Source: an uncultured Flavobacteriaceae bacterium
Lineage (GTDB): Bacteria > Bacteroidota > Bacteroidia > Flavobacteriales > Flavobacteriaceae
Length of the DNA stretch: 64,000 bases
Direction: 5' to 3'
NCBI GenBank assembly: GCA_947504035.1
Contig: CANNGA010000003.1
Location: 248,001 to 312,000 of the forward strand
The notes beneath the pieces were generated by a model. It was not told where the DNA came from. It searched no databases and saw nothing but the letters and a program-made list of their open reading frames with translations. Below are positions 1 through 8,980 of the stretch, piece after piece. Each line of letters begins with the position of its first letter. Position 1 is the stretch's first letter. Both the position numbers and the translations under genes were made by a program.

Positions 1-36
1 TATCGAAAAGACCCACATATGCTTTTTTTTATTCAT
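1..36 (-). CDS. Partial CDS, N-terminus only (probable next gene of the polysaccharide locus)
   Basis: Read on the minus strand, the window edge holds an ATG followed by eleven open codons (MNKKKHMWVFSI) that run off the left end. The basic start followed by hydrophobic residues resembles the beginning of a signal peptide. The preceding genes of the polysaccharide locus lie on the same strand, so a further exported enzyme is plausible. Only 12 codons are visible, so neither the product nor the reality of the gene can be established here. Confidence 0.4.
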   Translation of the reverse strand, partial: MNKKKHMWVFSI

Positions 37-269
37 ATTATGAGCGTTTGAGGGCACAAAGTAATAAAAATTGTGAGAAAACAATAAGGAGTGAGGTACT
101 TTTTGAAAAAGGCAGCTCCTACTTTAGAAAGATTTTAAATTATTAAGTATAAAATAAAAACGTATTTTTTTTAACAATTACAAAATAATTATACATATTT
201 ATTAGAATAATCAAATTAGATCGTAGGATTTATACCTGCATCTTATTTTACTAAAATGTAATACGTGTT

Positions 270-2687
270 TTATTTAATAGTCAAATAAGTGCCTTTAAAA
301 CTTTGATTCAAAACCATGACTTGTATTTCATGGTGTCCAGAATCGCGTTTCACTTCTATAGAAGCCTGTCCATTAGCCATTTCTAATGTTGAACTTCCTG
401 TTGGCGTCCCTAAATTTTCTAGTAAAGTACCTCCGTTTAAACACTGAAAATAGACACGCTTTTCATAATCTAAACACCTTAAATTATTTTTATCTAAAGC
501 TGTAGCAGTTAATAAATAATTTCCATTAGCTAACTTCTCGTAGGCTAAATGCAATTTCGTGGCTTTCGTATTTTTAACGAATCGATAATTGATTTTCAAT
601 GTATCTGAAACATTTGTTTCTGCTGTTAGTCCCTTAGCGATTAATATATTAGCACCTTCTTCAAAATTTAAATTCCAATTTAAACCAGACGCAGGAAATT
701 CTTGTGTGTTCCTTTGTTTTACACCTAAGCTATTTCCATTTAAAAACAATTCTACTTTTGGACAATTACTATATACACTTACTGTACGTTTTTTATCTTT
801 AGGCCCTTGACGCGTTGTCCAAGTATGTGACTCTATGTACGTAAATGGTTCTGTGCTCCAATAACTTTTAAAAACATAATAGGCATCTTTAGGGTGCCCT
901 GCTCTATCCACCAGTCCTTTTTGATTCATGTAGGGGATTGCATTTTCTGGTCTTAAGGGGGTTCCAAAATCTTTAAATGCCCATTGTATATTACCTGTAA
1001 ATGTAGAATCGTTTTCTGAAATACGTAAATGCCAATCAAACAAGTCTACAATATAGTTTTCACTCCAATCGCCTATCTGTGCAATATTTGCCACATTGGT
1101 TTGTACAATGGCTTCTTCCCATCCTTCTGACTTGATTTTACCTTCGCCCGTTATAGGGGTTTCTGTATGCCTTCCTAAGTGACTAGAGCCTCCGTATTCT
1201 GCATGCAAGAATCGGGGATACAGCGCTTTATAAGTGTCAATTGCTTTCTGATAACTTTTGTAACTTCCCGAATACCAACCAGACCAAATTGAAGGTGAAA
1301 ACACATCTACAATATCTGCGCCCTCGTAATATTTTCGAATCGCTGTTTTTCGGGACGGGTCTAGCTCATGTGCATAGGCATTAAGCGTTTTTAAAAATGC
1401 ATTAATTTTAGTGGTATCGTCACCGTCCTCAAAATCAGGCAACCAAAAAATTTCATTTCCTAAAGACCATATAATAATACTTGGGTGGTTGTAATTTTGA
1501 GTAATCATCTCTTTAAGCATATTTTTGGTATGCTGCTTCCAATTAGCATTCCCTACGCCTCCCCGGCACCAAGGTAACTCATCCCAGACCAATAACCCCA
1601 ATTCGTTACAGGCTTTATAAACTTCTGGATCTTGAGGGTAATGTGCTAATCTCACAAAATTAGCCCCCATAGCCTTAATTTGCTTCATATCTGCAAAATG
1701 CTGCGCATTACTCATTGCTGCTCCCACACCTGCATGCTCTTCGTGCCGGTGTGTTCCTCTTAGCAATAAGCGTTCTCCATTGAGATAAAACGCACCGTGA
1801 TCTTTAAATTCAAACCATCTAAATCCTACGTTTTCAGATATTTGATCTCTGATAATTTCACCATCTACAAGAGCCACGTCGAGTGTGTATAAATTAGGTG
1901 ATTTTGGGTGCCATAATTCAGGGTAAGTTATAGCCTTAAATACAATGCTACTTTTTCCATCTGTGATATCAAAAACAGAAGTTGCTATGGTATCGCCTTT
2001 TGTATTTAACAACGTTGCTTTTACTTTTAAAGAGGAGCTCGCATCTGTAATTCCTACAGTTACTTCCGCTAACAGCTCTGCATTTAATTTAGAAACTGTT
2101 GGTGTTGTTATTTTTAAATTTGAAAGGTGTGCTTCCGGTAATGTTTCTAACCAGACATCTCTAGTAATCCCTCCAAAAATAAAAAAATCACTCTTTTGAG
2201 ATGGAATCACTTCTGGGTTGTAACTATTATCTACTCGGACTAAAATTTCGTTTTCACCACTTTTAATGGCTGTTGTGATATCTATTGTAAACCCGATGTA
2301 TCCGCCAACATGTCCGCCAACTTTTGTGCCATTCACATAAACTTCACTTTCAATATTCACACCCTCAAAATACAATTGATAGTTTTGTTGTGTAATCAGT
2401 TGCGGTATTTCAATCGTTTTTTTGTACCAACTCGCGCTTCTTCTATAACCAGGCTTTGCATCCGTAGCATCTAAAGCATTCCACGAATGAGGTAAATCTA
2501 TGGCTTCCCATGTTGTTTTTCTTAATGCTGTTTCCACGTCAACAACGGCCTCTTGTAAGTACAACCATCCCTTGTTAATATTTATTTTTTGCCGTTGCGC
2601 CTTTAAGGTTGTTTCAGACGTACAAGCAAACAACATCAAAATACAACAAGACAACATCACTTTTATCTGAGCCATTCTAAGTTTCAT
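270..2687 (-). CDS. Glycoside hydrolase family 2 protein (beta-galactosidase/beta-glucuronidase-like), lipoprotein
   Basis: An 805-residue exo-glycosidase of the GH2 clan, expected to remove a terminal beta-linked sugar from oligosaccharides. The N-terminus is a lipoprotein signal with the lipid-attachment Cys at about 22 (LFAC), so the enzyme probably sits in the outer membrane or periplasm. A jelly-roll sugar-binding domain (about 45-185) and an Ig-like domain (about 190-290) precede the TIM barrel. The acid/base Glu is in WSLGNE (about 411) and the nucleophile Glu in HAEYGG (about 496). Extra beta domains follow the barrel. It is the last complete gene of a SusCD locus and lies 248 bases after the GH88 gene, so it may have its own transcript. 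The exact sugar specificity cannot be read from sequence. GH2 beta-galactosidase, glucuronidase and other activities are all possible. Confidence 0.88.
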   Translation of the reverse strand: MKLRMAQIKVMLSCCILMLFACTSETTLKAQRQKININKGWLYLQEAVVDVETALRKTTWEAIDLPHSWNALDATDAKPGYRRSASWYKKTIEIPQLITQQNYQLYFEGVNIESEVYVNGTKVGGHVGGYIGFTIDITTAIKSGENEILVRVDNSYNPEVIPSQKSDFFIFGGITRDVWLETLPEAHLSNLKITTPTVSKLNAELLAEVTVGITDASSSLKVKATLLNTKGDTIATSVFDITDGKSSIVFKAITYPELWHPKSPNLYTLDVALVDGEIIRDQISENVGFRWFEFKDHGAFYLNGERLLLRGTHRHEEHAGVGAAMSNAQHFADMKQIKAMGANFVRLAHYPQDPEVYKACNELGLLVWDELPWCRGGVGNANWKQHTKNMLKEMITQNYNHPSIIIWSLGNEIFWLPDFEDGDDTTKINAFLKTLNAYAHELDPSRKTAIRKYYEGADIVDVFSPSIWSGWYSGSYKSYQKAIDTYKALYPRFLHAEYGGSSHLGRHTETPITGEGKIKSEGWEEAIVQTNVANIAQIGDWSENYIVDLFDWHLRISENDSTFTGNIQWAFKDFGTPLRPENAIPYMNQKGLVDRAGHPKDAYYVFKSYWSTEPFTYIESHTWTTRQGPKDKKRTVSVYSNCPKVELFLNGNSLGVKQRNTQEFPASGLNWNLNFEEGANILIAKGLTAETNVSDTLKINYRFVKNTKATKLHLAYEKLANGNYLLTATALDKNNLRCLDYEKRVYFQCLNGGTLLENLGTPTGSSTLEMANGQASIEVKRDSGHHEIQVMVLNQSFKGTYLTIK

Positions 2688-2935
2688 TCATTCAAAAATT
2701 TAAAGTAAATAACGCATAATCTTCAGAGTTAAGAAAATTATTTATAAATTCTAATACATCTATAAGCGTAAAGCTTCAAAAAACCATGCAGTAGATTAAA
2801 TCGCATTAGTTTACGCTTAAACATGCCTTACAAAATAGAACTACGCCTCAACCGTATTACACTTCAACACATAAACATCTAAAAATCAGTATTTTTAAAA
2901 CCTTTAAACGCCTCAAACTGATTTTAAAAAGCAAT
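2688..2935. other. Spacer between GH88 and GH2 genes with two inverted repeats
   Basis: This 248-base spacer has no convincing reading frame. It contains a perfect 10-base inverted repeat, TAAGCGTAAA at 2763-2772 and TTTACGCTTA at 2810-2819. A second, terminator-like repeat lies next to the GH88 stop and is listed separately. The first repeat lies about 75-125 bases upstream of the GH2 start and could be an operator or part of an mRNA leader. Confidence 0.6.
2882..2925 (-). terminator. Possible terminator hairpin after the GH88 gene
   Basis: AAAATCAGT (2882-2890) and ACTGATTTT (2917-2925) form a 9-base stem around a 26-base loop just downstream of the GH88 stop codon. On the minus strand the stem ends in a run of T. 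The loop is long and the stem AT-rich, so termination may be partial. This would lower GH2 expression relative to the SusCD genes. Confidence 0.4.
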
Positions 2936-4132
2936 TTACAAGTCTTGTTCTACTTCTTTTAAACGTAGTAAGGTTTGTAAAAAATAGTAATCTCCATAAA
3001 CGATAGGTTCGTCCATTTCAAGACGCTTAGACCAGTCACCAAAACTATGATCTAATATAAAAGGCGTATCCATATCTTTAGATAATATATAATCTGAACT
3101 TTTAAGCGTTTGCACCACTTTTTTAGAATAGTCCAAATAGGCTGAAACATTTGTGTAATTGTATAATTCGACCAAGGCAGATGCTATAATTGCTGCCGCT
3201 GATACATCTCTGGATATATTTGGAATTTCAGGATGATCTAAATCCCAATAAGGGATACCATCCTCTGGCATTTTTTCATGATGTATAAAAAAATTAGCGG
3301 TGGCTTTTGCACGCTCTAAATACTTTAAGTCATTGGTATAACGGTACGCCATGGTAAATCCATTGATAGCCCAAGCTTGCCCCCTAGACCACACCGAATT
3401 ATCGTGAACACCTTGGTGGGTTACCCGGGCTCTAACCGCTCCTGTAGTCTTATCATAATCTAAAACATGCCATGTGCTACCGTCTTTTCTAAAATGATTT
3501 TTCATGGTGGTATTTGCATGCTCTACAGCAATATTATGATAAATACTATCTCCAGATAATTGAGTAGCTTCAAAAAGCAGTTCTAAATTCATCATATTAT
3601 CTATGATTACAGGGAATTCCCAAATATCTGCATTAAAATCCCAAGAACGTATGCTCCCTACTTTAGCATCAAAACGCGTTGCTAATGTTTGGGCACTTTC
3701 AAGTAAAATCGTTTTATAAGCTTCACTTTTGGTCACTTTATAACCTTCTCCAAAACTTGAAAACACCTTAAACCCCATATCATGCGTATGGTTGTTATAT
3801 TTTTCTTTTTCTACAAAAGCAGTCCACTTTGCTGCTCTTTCCATAAAATTGGTATCTCCAGTAAGCTTGTAAATTTGCCATAAATTTCCTGGAAAAAAAC
3901 CACTCGTCCAATCTTTAGACGGTACTTTTCTCACCTTTAAATCGGGCTTAGTAAAACTTCTTGGAAACCCTAAGGAATCCAATTCATAATTTAAAAGAGC
4001 AGCATAACGCACCTCTAATTGTGTTTTACTTACGGGTTCTATATCTGTAACTAATCCTTTAGTTTTGCCCTCAGAATTGCATGAAACACATAGCAATCCA
4101 AGGGCAACTAATAAACAACTAAATTTTAACAT
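2936..4132 (-). CDS. Glycoside hydrolase family 88 unsaturated glucuronyl hydrolase, lipoprotein
   Basis: A 398-residue (alpha/alpha)6-barrel enzyme of family GH88. This family hydrates the 4,5-double bond of unsaturated uronic acids left by polysaccharide lyases, releasing the uronate from the oligosaccharide end. A lipoprotein signal ends at Cys18. The family aspartates are recognisable as Asp118 (THDMG) and Asp178 (IIDNMMNLE), and WTSGFFPG near residue 75 is typical. The length is normal for the family. The gene follows the SusD gene after 9 bases, so it is almost certainly co-transcribed with susCD. Its presence implies that the imported glycan contains uronic acid and is first cut by a lyase. 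No lyase is visible in this window, so it must be encoded outside. Confidence 0.9.
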   Translation of the reverse strand: MLKFSCLLVALGLLCVSCNSEGKTKGLVTDIEPVSKTQLEVRYAALLNYELDSLGFPRSFTKPDLKVRKVPSKDWTSGFFPGNLWQIYKLTGDTNFMERAAKWTAFVEKEKYNNHTHDMGFKVFSSFGEGYKVTKSEAYKTILLESAQTLATRFDAKVGSIRSWDFNADIWEFPVIIDNMMNLELLFEATQLSGDSIYHNIAVEHANTTMKNHFRKDGSTWHVLDYDKTTGAVRARVTHQGVHDNSVWSRGQAWAINGFTMAYRYTNDLKYLERAKATANFFIHHEKMPEDGIPYWDLDHPEIPNISRDVSAAAIIASALVELYNYTNVSAYLDYSKKVVQTLKSSDYILSKDMDTPFILDHSFGDWSKRLEMDEPIVYGDYYFLQTLLRLKEVEQDL

Positions 4133-4141
4133 ATAATACGG

Positions 4142-5692
4142 TTAGTAACCGGGGTTGTTTGGTTCTAGGTTTGAATTCCTTGCCAGTTCCATAGCAGGTA
4201 GTGGCAATAAATAATCTTGATTAGGATCAAAATTAGGTTTCGCACCTTCTAATCCAGACGCACTAAACACCTCGCTTCCTAGACGTCTTCTAGCGATATC
4301 ATACCATCTTTTAAATTCAAAAGCTAACTCCCATTTACGCTCTTCTAAAACCATGTCCCTAAAGTCATTTTGAGATAACCCAGACACATCCGCAGGGAAA
4401 TTAGATCCATTTCCACTTCGGGCTCGTGCTCTAACACGATTTACGTAACCATGCGCTTCTGCTGCTCCTGGTTGCACTTCGTTTAATGCTTCTGCTGCAA
4501 TTAGTAAAACTTCAGCATATCGCATCATAGAATAATTATGTTGAGAGCCCCTACCATTATTGGCTGCAGTTGCGCCTGTAAATCTGGTATATTTTGCGAT
4601 ATGAGGACGATCTACACCTCTTCCTCTACCACTGGATCTAAAAACAGTGAATGGACGTAATTCTTGAGTTACAGCCTCTGTATCAGGATTTGTTATATTA
4701 AATACTCCTGTAGTATCTAAGCTTACTGCTTTTCGATAATCTCTACCATCCCAAGTATTAAAAACTTCCAAAGAAGGTACAGCCACAGACCAGCCTCCTC
4801 CAATACCATACTGTTGATCATCTCTTAATCCTGTTAATGCCGGCTGATAGTCTCTTCCTTCATCGCCATCTGTCATACCTATGTAATCTAAGGCGAAAAT
4901 AGGTTCTCTAGAACTATCGATAGCTCCTGAATTAAATAAGTTTTGAAAATCGGCTTCTAAACCTAATTCGTATGCGCCTTCATTGTCAATAACACCTTTA
5001 GCTTCATCATATGCCATTTGATATTCCCCCATAGTTAAGTACACTAAAGCTAAATAGGAGTGTGCTGCAGATTTTGCAGGTATAGATCGCGCTCTTTGCG
5101 TATTAGGCAACCAAGTTCTTGCAAATTCTAAATCTGATATAATATTCTCATAAACTTGAGCAACAGAAGTTTTTCCTATAGTACGTCCCTCATCTAAAGT
5201 CGCTATGGGTTCATCTAAGTAAGGGATCTCACCAAACTGCCGCACCAAATGGAAATACATAAAAGCTCTTGCAAAATAGGCTCTAGCTGTTATTGGATTT
5301 TTAACCTCATCAGGAACATCTACTAATTCTGCTCCAGCAATAGCTTGGTTTGCTGCTGCTATAGATTGGTATGATCTACGCCAGTTATCTGGTATCATAC
5401 CATTATCTGCCAAAACGTTAAAATCGTCATGATCAATCCGTCTGCGAGACGTTGTAGGATCTCCAATAGCCACCATATCACTACGTAACATTAGCGCTAA
5501 AGACGTTTTTCGTCCCCAAAAATCTTCATGGGTCATATTGCCAAAAGCTGCATTTGCTGCTATTTCTATACGCTCTACACTGTTAAACAAACCATCTGGA
5601 GACAATTGGCTTACAGGATCTTCTTCTAAATCTGAGCATCCAAAGACAAGTATACTCATCATAAGGACTAAATATTTATACGATAGTTTCAT
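4142..5692 (-). CDS. SusD/RagB-family nutrient-binding outer-membrane lipoprotein
   Basis: A 516-residue surface glycan-binding lipoprotein that forms the lid of the SusC channel. The signal ends in a lipobox with Cys19 (LVFGC). An N-terminal SusD-like helical region with TPR folds follows (about 25-330). The C-terminal RagB/SusD segment has the typical motif of tyrosine and alanine residues around MMRYAEVLLIAAEALNE (about 395) and FEFKRWYDIARR near the end. It lies 15 bases downstream of the susC-like gene, in the usual susC-susD order. Ligand specificity is not conserved enough to infer from sequence alone. The neighbouring GH88 points to a uronate-bearing glycan. Confidence 0.95.
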   Translation of the reverse strand: MKLSYKYLVLMMSILVFGCSDLEEDPVSQLSPDGLFNSVERIEIAANAAFGNMTHEDFWGRKTSLALMLRSDMVAIGDPTTSRRRIDHDDFNVLADNGMIPDNWRRSYQSIAAANQAIAGAELVDVPDEVKNPITARAYFARAFMYFHLVRQFGEIPYLDEPIATLDEGRTIGKTSVAQVYENIISDLEFARTWLPNTQRARSIPAKSAAHSYLALVYLTMGEYQMAYDEAKGVIDNEGAYELGLEADFQNLFNSGAIDSSREPIFALDYIGMTDGDEGRDYQPALTGLRDDQQYGIGGGWSVAVPSLEVFNTWDGRDYRKAVSLDTTGVFNITNPDTEAVTQELRPFTVFRSSGRGRGVDRPHIAKYTRFTGATAANNGRGSQHNYSMMRYAEVLLIAAEALNEVQPGAAEAHGYVNRVRARARSGNGSNFPADVSGLSQNDFRDMVLEERKWELAFEFKRWYDIARRRLGSEVFSASGLEGAKPNFDPNQDYLLPLPAMELARNSNLEPNNPGY

Positions 5693-5707
5693 TTTGCTTA
5701 TTTTTTA

Positions 5708-8700
5708 TTAAAATTTTAAATTAATTCCAAAAGTCACAGAGCGCACCGTTGGATAATTTCCGAAATCAAATCCTTGAGTTGTACTTGCTGCTGTTGTATT
5801 GTTCTGTCCTACAACACCAAAACTCACCTCAGGATCTAAACCTGAATAATCAGTAAACGTTAATAAGTTTTGACCACTCACTGATACTCTTGCACTTTGC
5901 AAACCTATCTTTTTAGCAACATCAGAAGGTAAAGTGTAACCTAATGCTAAATTCTTCAATCGTACATAACTCCCATCCTCTACGAAACGCGATGTTATCT
6001 CTTTACCTCTTATCGCTGCACGAGGTATATCGGTATTTGTATTTGTAGGTGTCCATGCATTGAGCACCGCTCTTCTTGCATTAGAATCGCCATTAAATAA
6101 TAACACATTGGTAAGGTTCATGATATCACCTCCAAATACGCCTTGAAAAAAGATATTTAAATCAAAGTTTTTATACGTAAAAGTATTTGTTATCCCCATC
6201 GTCCAATCTGGATTGGGGTCTCCTATTATCTGTTGATCGTTAGAGTTAATTTGCCCATCTCTTTCACCATCTTCATCGGGTAAATCTGTGAATAGCTGAT
6301 CTCCTGGCGCTATATCATTTCCAGTAAGTACCGCAGTCCCTTCTGGTAAATCACCACCTTGATACACACCTCTATACTCGAACCCCCAAAACTGCCCGAT
6401 AGGCTCTCCTTCTCTTAAGATATGCGTATTATCATTAACATTAAAGAAAGCTGGTGCTGCACTAGGCGGGAAGAAATCTTCTCCATCTAATAAGCGTACA
6501 AATTCATTTTTATTCGTCGCCCAGTTAATATCTGTGGTCCACGTAAAATCTTTTGTACTTATGTTTCGCGTATTTAAAGTAATCTCGAAACCTCTGTTAT
6601 TCACCTCTCCCACATTTCTTAAGCTTGTTGGATCTAAAAACCCTAAGAACTCCGACTGACTTGAATCTTCCATAATAAGATCCTTAGTATCAATATTATA
6701 ATAATCCAACGATAAGGAGATTTTATTATTAAACAATCCTAAATCGATACCAACATTAGTTTGAAAAGAAGACTCCCATTTTAAATTAGGGTTTGCGATA
6801 CGCTCTGGTTGTACATTGGCCGCATTACCTCCTGCTATTGGCGTAAATATCGATCCAAAAGTCCCTAAAGATTGAAAAGGTGCTATAGCCTGATTACCTG
6901 TCACACCATAACTTAATCTTAATTTTAAGTTCGATATTTTATCACTGTCTTTCAAAAAGTCTTCATTCGAAACACGCCATGCAAAAGCTCCAGAAGGAAA
7001 TATAGCATACTTTTCATTTTCGGCAAAGTTAGATGCCCCATCTCTTCTTAAAGTTGCTGTTAGCAAATACTTATCATCATAATCGTAATTTATTCTCCCA
7101 AATTGAGATTGAATTTCTGACTCAGAAAAATTAGATGTCGGTCTTAATGGATTAACACCTCCTCCTAAATTGAAAAAAGAAAATGAATCTGATACAAAAC
7201 CTTCAGCTCCAGTACTAAATCGTTGTGTTGTATTTTTTTGATATGAATACCCTGCTAAAACCGTTAAATCGCCTTGTCCTAAAGTGGTCTTATACGTTAA
7301 ATAATTTTCACTTAAAATATTAGTTCTTTTGAAATTATCTATTGTTGCGCGTCCTCCAGGGTTTCCTCCGGCAGTAGCTGTTAATGTTGAAGGCCTATAA
7401 TCCCCTTCGGTTTGATTTACGGTACTATAGCCAAATGTGGTTTTAAATGTAAGATTCTCAAGAATATCGTAATTCGCGTAAAGATTTGCTCTATAATTAT
7501 CGGTCTTACGCTCATTAACTCCTTCTGTTGCAACAGCAAAAGGGTTATCTATATCTTCTCCTACAGAGTTTAATGTATTTACACCATTAACATCTTGTAC
7601 ACCGCGATCTGGTGCAAAACGAAATACAGAAGACACCACATCATCTCCTCCTCCAGTTACTCTACCTCCTCTAGTTTGCGTAGGCACACCATCTCTATTC
7701 CCTCTGCTTCCAAAAAGATTCACTCCTAATTTTAATTTATCTGATACTTGTGCGTCTACATTTGATAAGAACGATAAACGTTCAAATTCTGAATTTATAA
7801 TAACCCCTTCTTGGTTAAAATACGTTGTTGAAGCATAAAAATTGATCTTATCGCTCCCCCCCGAAAATGAAAACTGATGATTTTGAGTACTGCCTGATCT
7901 GTACAAAAGATCTTGCCAATCTGTATCTGCAGCCCCTTGCACGTAATCTGAATTAATAGCGCGTTGGTATGCACCAAATTCGTCGGCATTCAATAAATCT
8001 AATTTATTAGTAGTGTTTTGTACTGAATAATTAGAGTTTACCTCTACCGTTAAACGTCCCTTTTTACCTTTCTTAGTAGTCACCAAAACAACACCATTTG
8101 CACCTCTTGATCCATAAATAGCCGTTGCTGATGCATCTTTAAGGACCTCCATAGACTGTATATCGTTTGGTTGTGGCATCGTGGCCCCCACAAAACCATC
8201 TACAACAATTAATGGCGCACTACTGGCACTTATGGACGTATTTCCTCTAATTTGAATTGAAATGGGGGCTCCTGGCTCCCCTCCATTATTAGACTGTACA
8301 ACTACACCTGCAGCACGTCCTTGTAGTGCTTGTTCTGCGTTTAATACTGGAAACGCATTGAGTTCTTCAGATTTTACCGAAGACACAGCTCCCGTTATGT
8401 CACTTTTTTTACGTGCGCCATATCCAACAACAACAACCTCTTCTAAAGCCGCTAAATCTTCTTCTAATGCAACATTTATAGTATTTGCCCCACTTAAAGG
8501 CACATCTCGTGTTGTATACCCAACATAGCTAAAGCTTAAAACAGCTTTACTTGTATTTACAGTAATACTGTAATTCCCATCAAAATCTGTAGAAGTACCC
8601 GTTCTTGAGCCTTTAACAATTACATTTACTCCTGGCAAAGCCATTCCATCGGCTTTAGATGTTACTTTTCCTGTTATGGTCTTTTCTTGTGCATTGGCTT

Positions 8701-8764
8701 GAAGCGCAATACAAAGTCCAAATAAGAATAAAAGCAACCTCCTAAATTGTTTAGTTTTTTCCAT
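5708..8764 (-). CDS. SusC/RagA-type TonB-dependent outer-membrane receptor
   Basis: A 1018-residue TonB-dependent transporter that imports oligosaccharides together with the SusD-like lipoprotein. A signal peptide (about 1-25) is followed by a carboxypeptidase-D regulatory-like domain (about 28-105, ITGKV...GVNV...GYTT). Next come the SusC signature region EEVVVVGYG (about 108-117) and the plug domain with IQIRGNTSI and PLIVVDG. A 22-strand barrel ends in the typical terminal Phe (NLKF). It is the first gene of the susC-susD-GH88 unit. The 216-base upstream region has no perfect TAnnTTTG box, which fits activation by the adjacent HTCS regulator rather than constitutive transcription. Confidence 0.96.
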   Translation of the reverse strand: MEKTKQFRRLLLFLFGLCIALQANAQEKTITGKVTSKADGMALPGVNVIVKGSRTGTSTDFDGNYSITVNTSKAVLSFSYVGYTTRDVPLSGANTINVALEEDLAALEEVVVVGYGARKKSDITGAVSSVKSEELNAFPVLNAEQALQGRAAGVVVQSNNGGEPGAPISIQIRGNTSISASSAPLIVVDGFVGATMPQPNDIQSMEVLKDASATAIYGSRGANGVVLVTTKKGKKGRLTVEVNSNYSVQNTTNKLDLLNADEFGAYQRAINSDYVQGAADTDWQDLLYRSGSTQNHQFSFSGGSDKINFYASTTYFNQEGVIINSEFERLSFLSNVDAQVSDKLKLGVNLFGSRGNRDGVPTQTRGGRVTGGGDDVVSSVFRFAPDRGVQDVNGVNTLNSVGEDIDNPFAVATEGVNERKTDNYRANLYANYDILENLTFKTTFGYSTVNQTEGDYRPSTLTATAGGNPGGRATIDNFKRTNILSENYLTYKTTLGQGDLTVLAGYSYQKNTTQRFSTGAEGFVSDSFSFFNLGGGVNPLRPTSNFSESEIQSQFGRINYDYDDKYLLTATLRRDGASNFAENEKYAIFPSGAFAWRVSNEDFLKDSDKISNLKLRLSYGVTGNQAIAPFQSLGTFGSIFTPIAGGNAANVQPERIANPNLKWESSFQTNVGIDLGLFNNKISLSLDYYNIDTKDLIMEDSSQSEFLGFLDPTSLRNVGEVNNRGFEITLNTRNISTKDFTWTTDINWATNKNEFVRLLDGEDFFPPSAAPAFFNVNDNTHILREGEPIGQFWGFEYRGVYQGGDLPEGTAVLTGNDIAPGDQLFTDLPDEDGERDGQINSNDQQIIGDPNPDWTMGITNTFTYKNFDLNIFFQGVFGGDIMNLTNVLLFNGDSNARRAVLNAWTPTNTNTDIPRAAIRGKEITSRFVEDGSYVRLKNLALGYTLPSDVAKKIGLQSARVSVSGQNLLTFTDYSGLDPEVSFGVVGQNNTTAASTTQGFDFGNYPTVRSVTFGINLKF

Positions 8765-8980
8765 CTGTTACGTTTAGTTAATACGAATTTGTTTTAGTTT
8801 AGATAAATAATAATCAACCCAAACACAACTATAATTGTGATCAGTATAATTTCTAAATACTTGGTATTGAGTTTGACTTTTTTCACCCCTCTAAATGTAG
8901 AAGAATTTACTTTTTCTAGAGTACAAATAGGGAGTAAAAAAATACAACCTATTGTTTTTTAGCGATTTAAAAACACAAAA

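Noticed and set aside
3-143. Open plus-strand frame of 47 codons at the left edge that could be the end of a gene
   Set aside because: Composition is not protein-like, the frame has no recognisable motif, and the minus strand shows a better signal-peptide start. It is left out.
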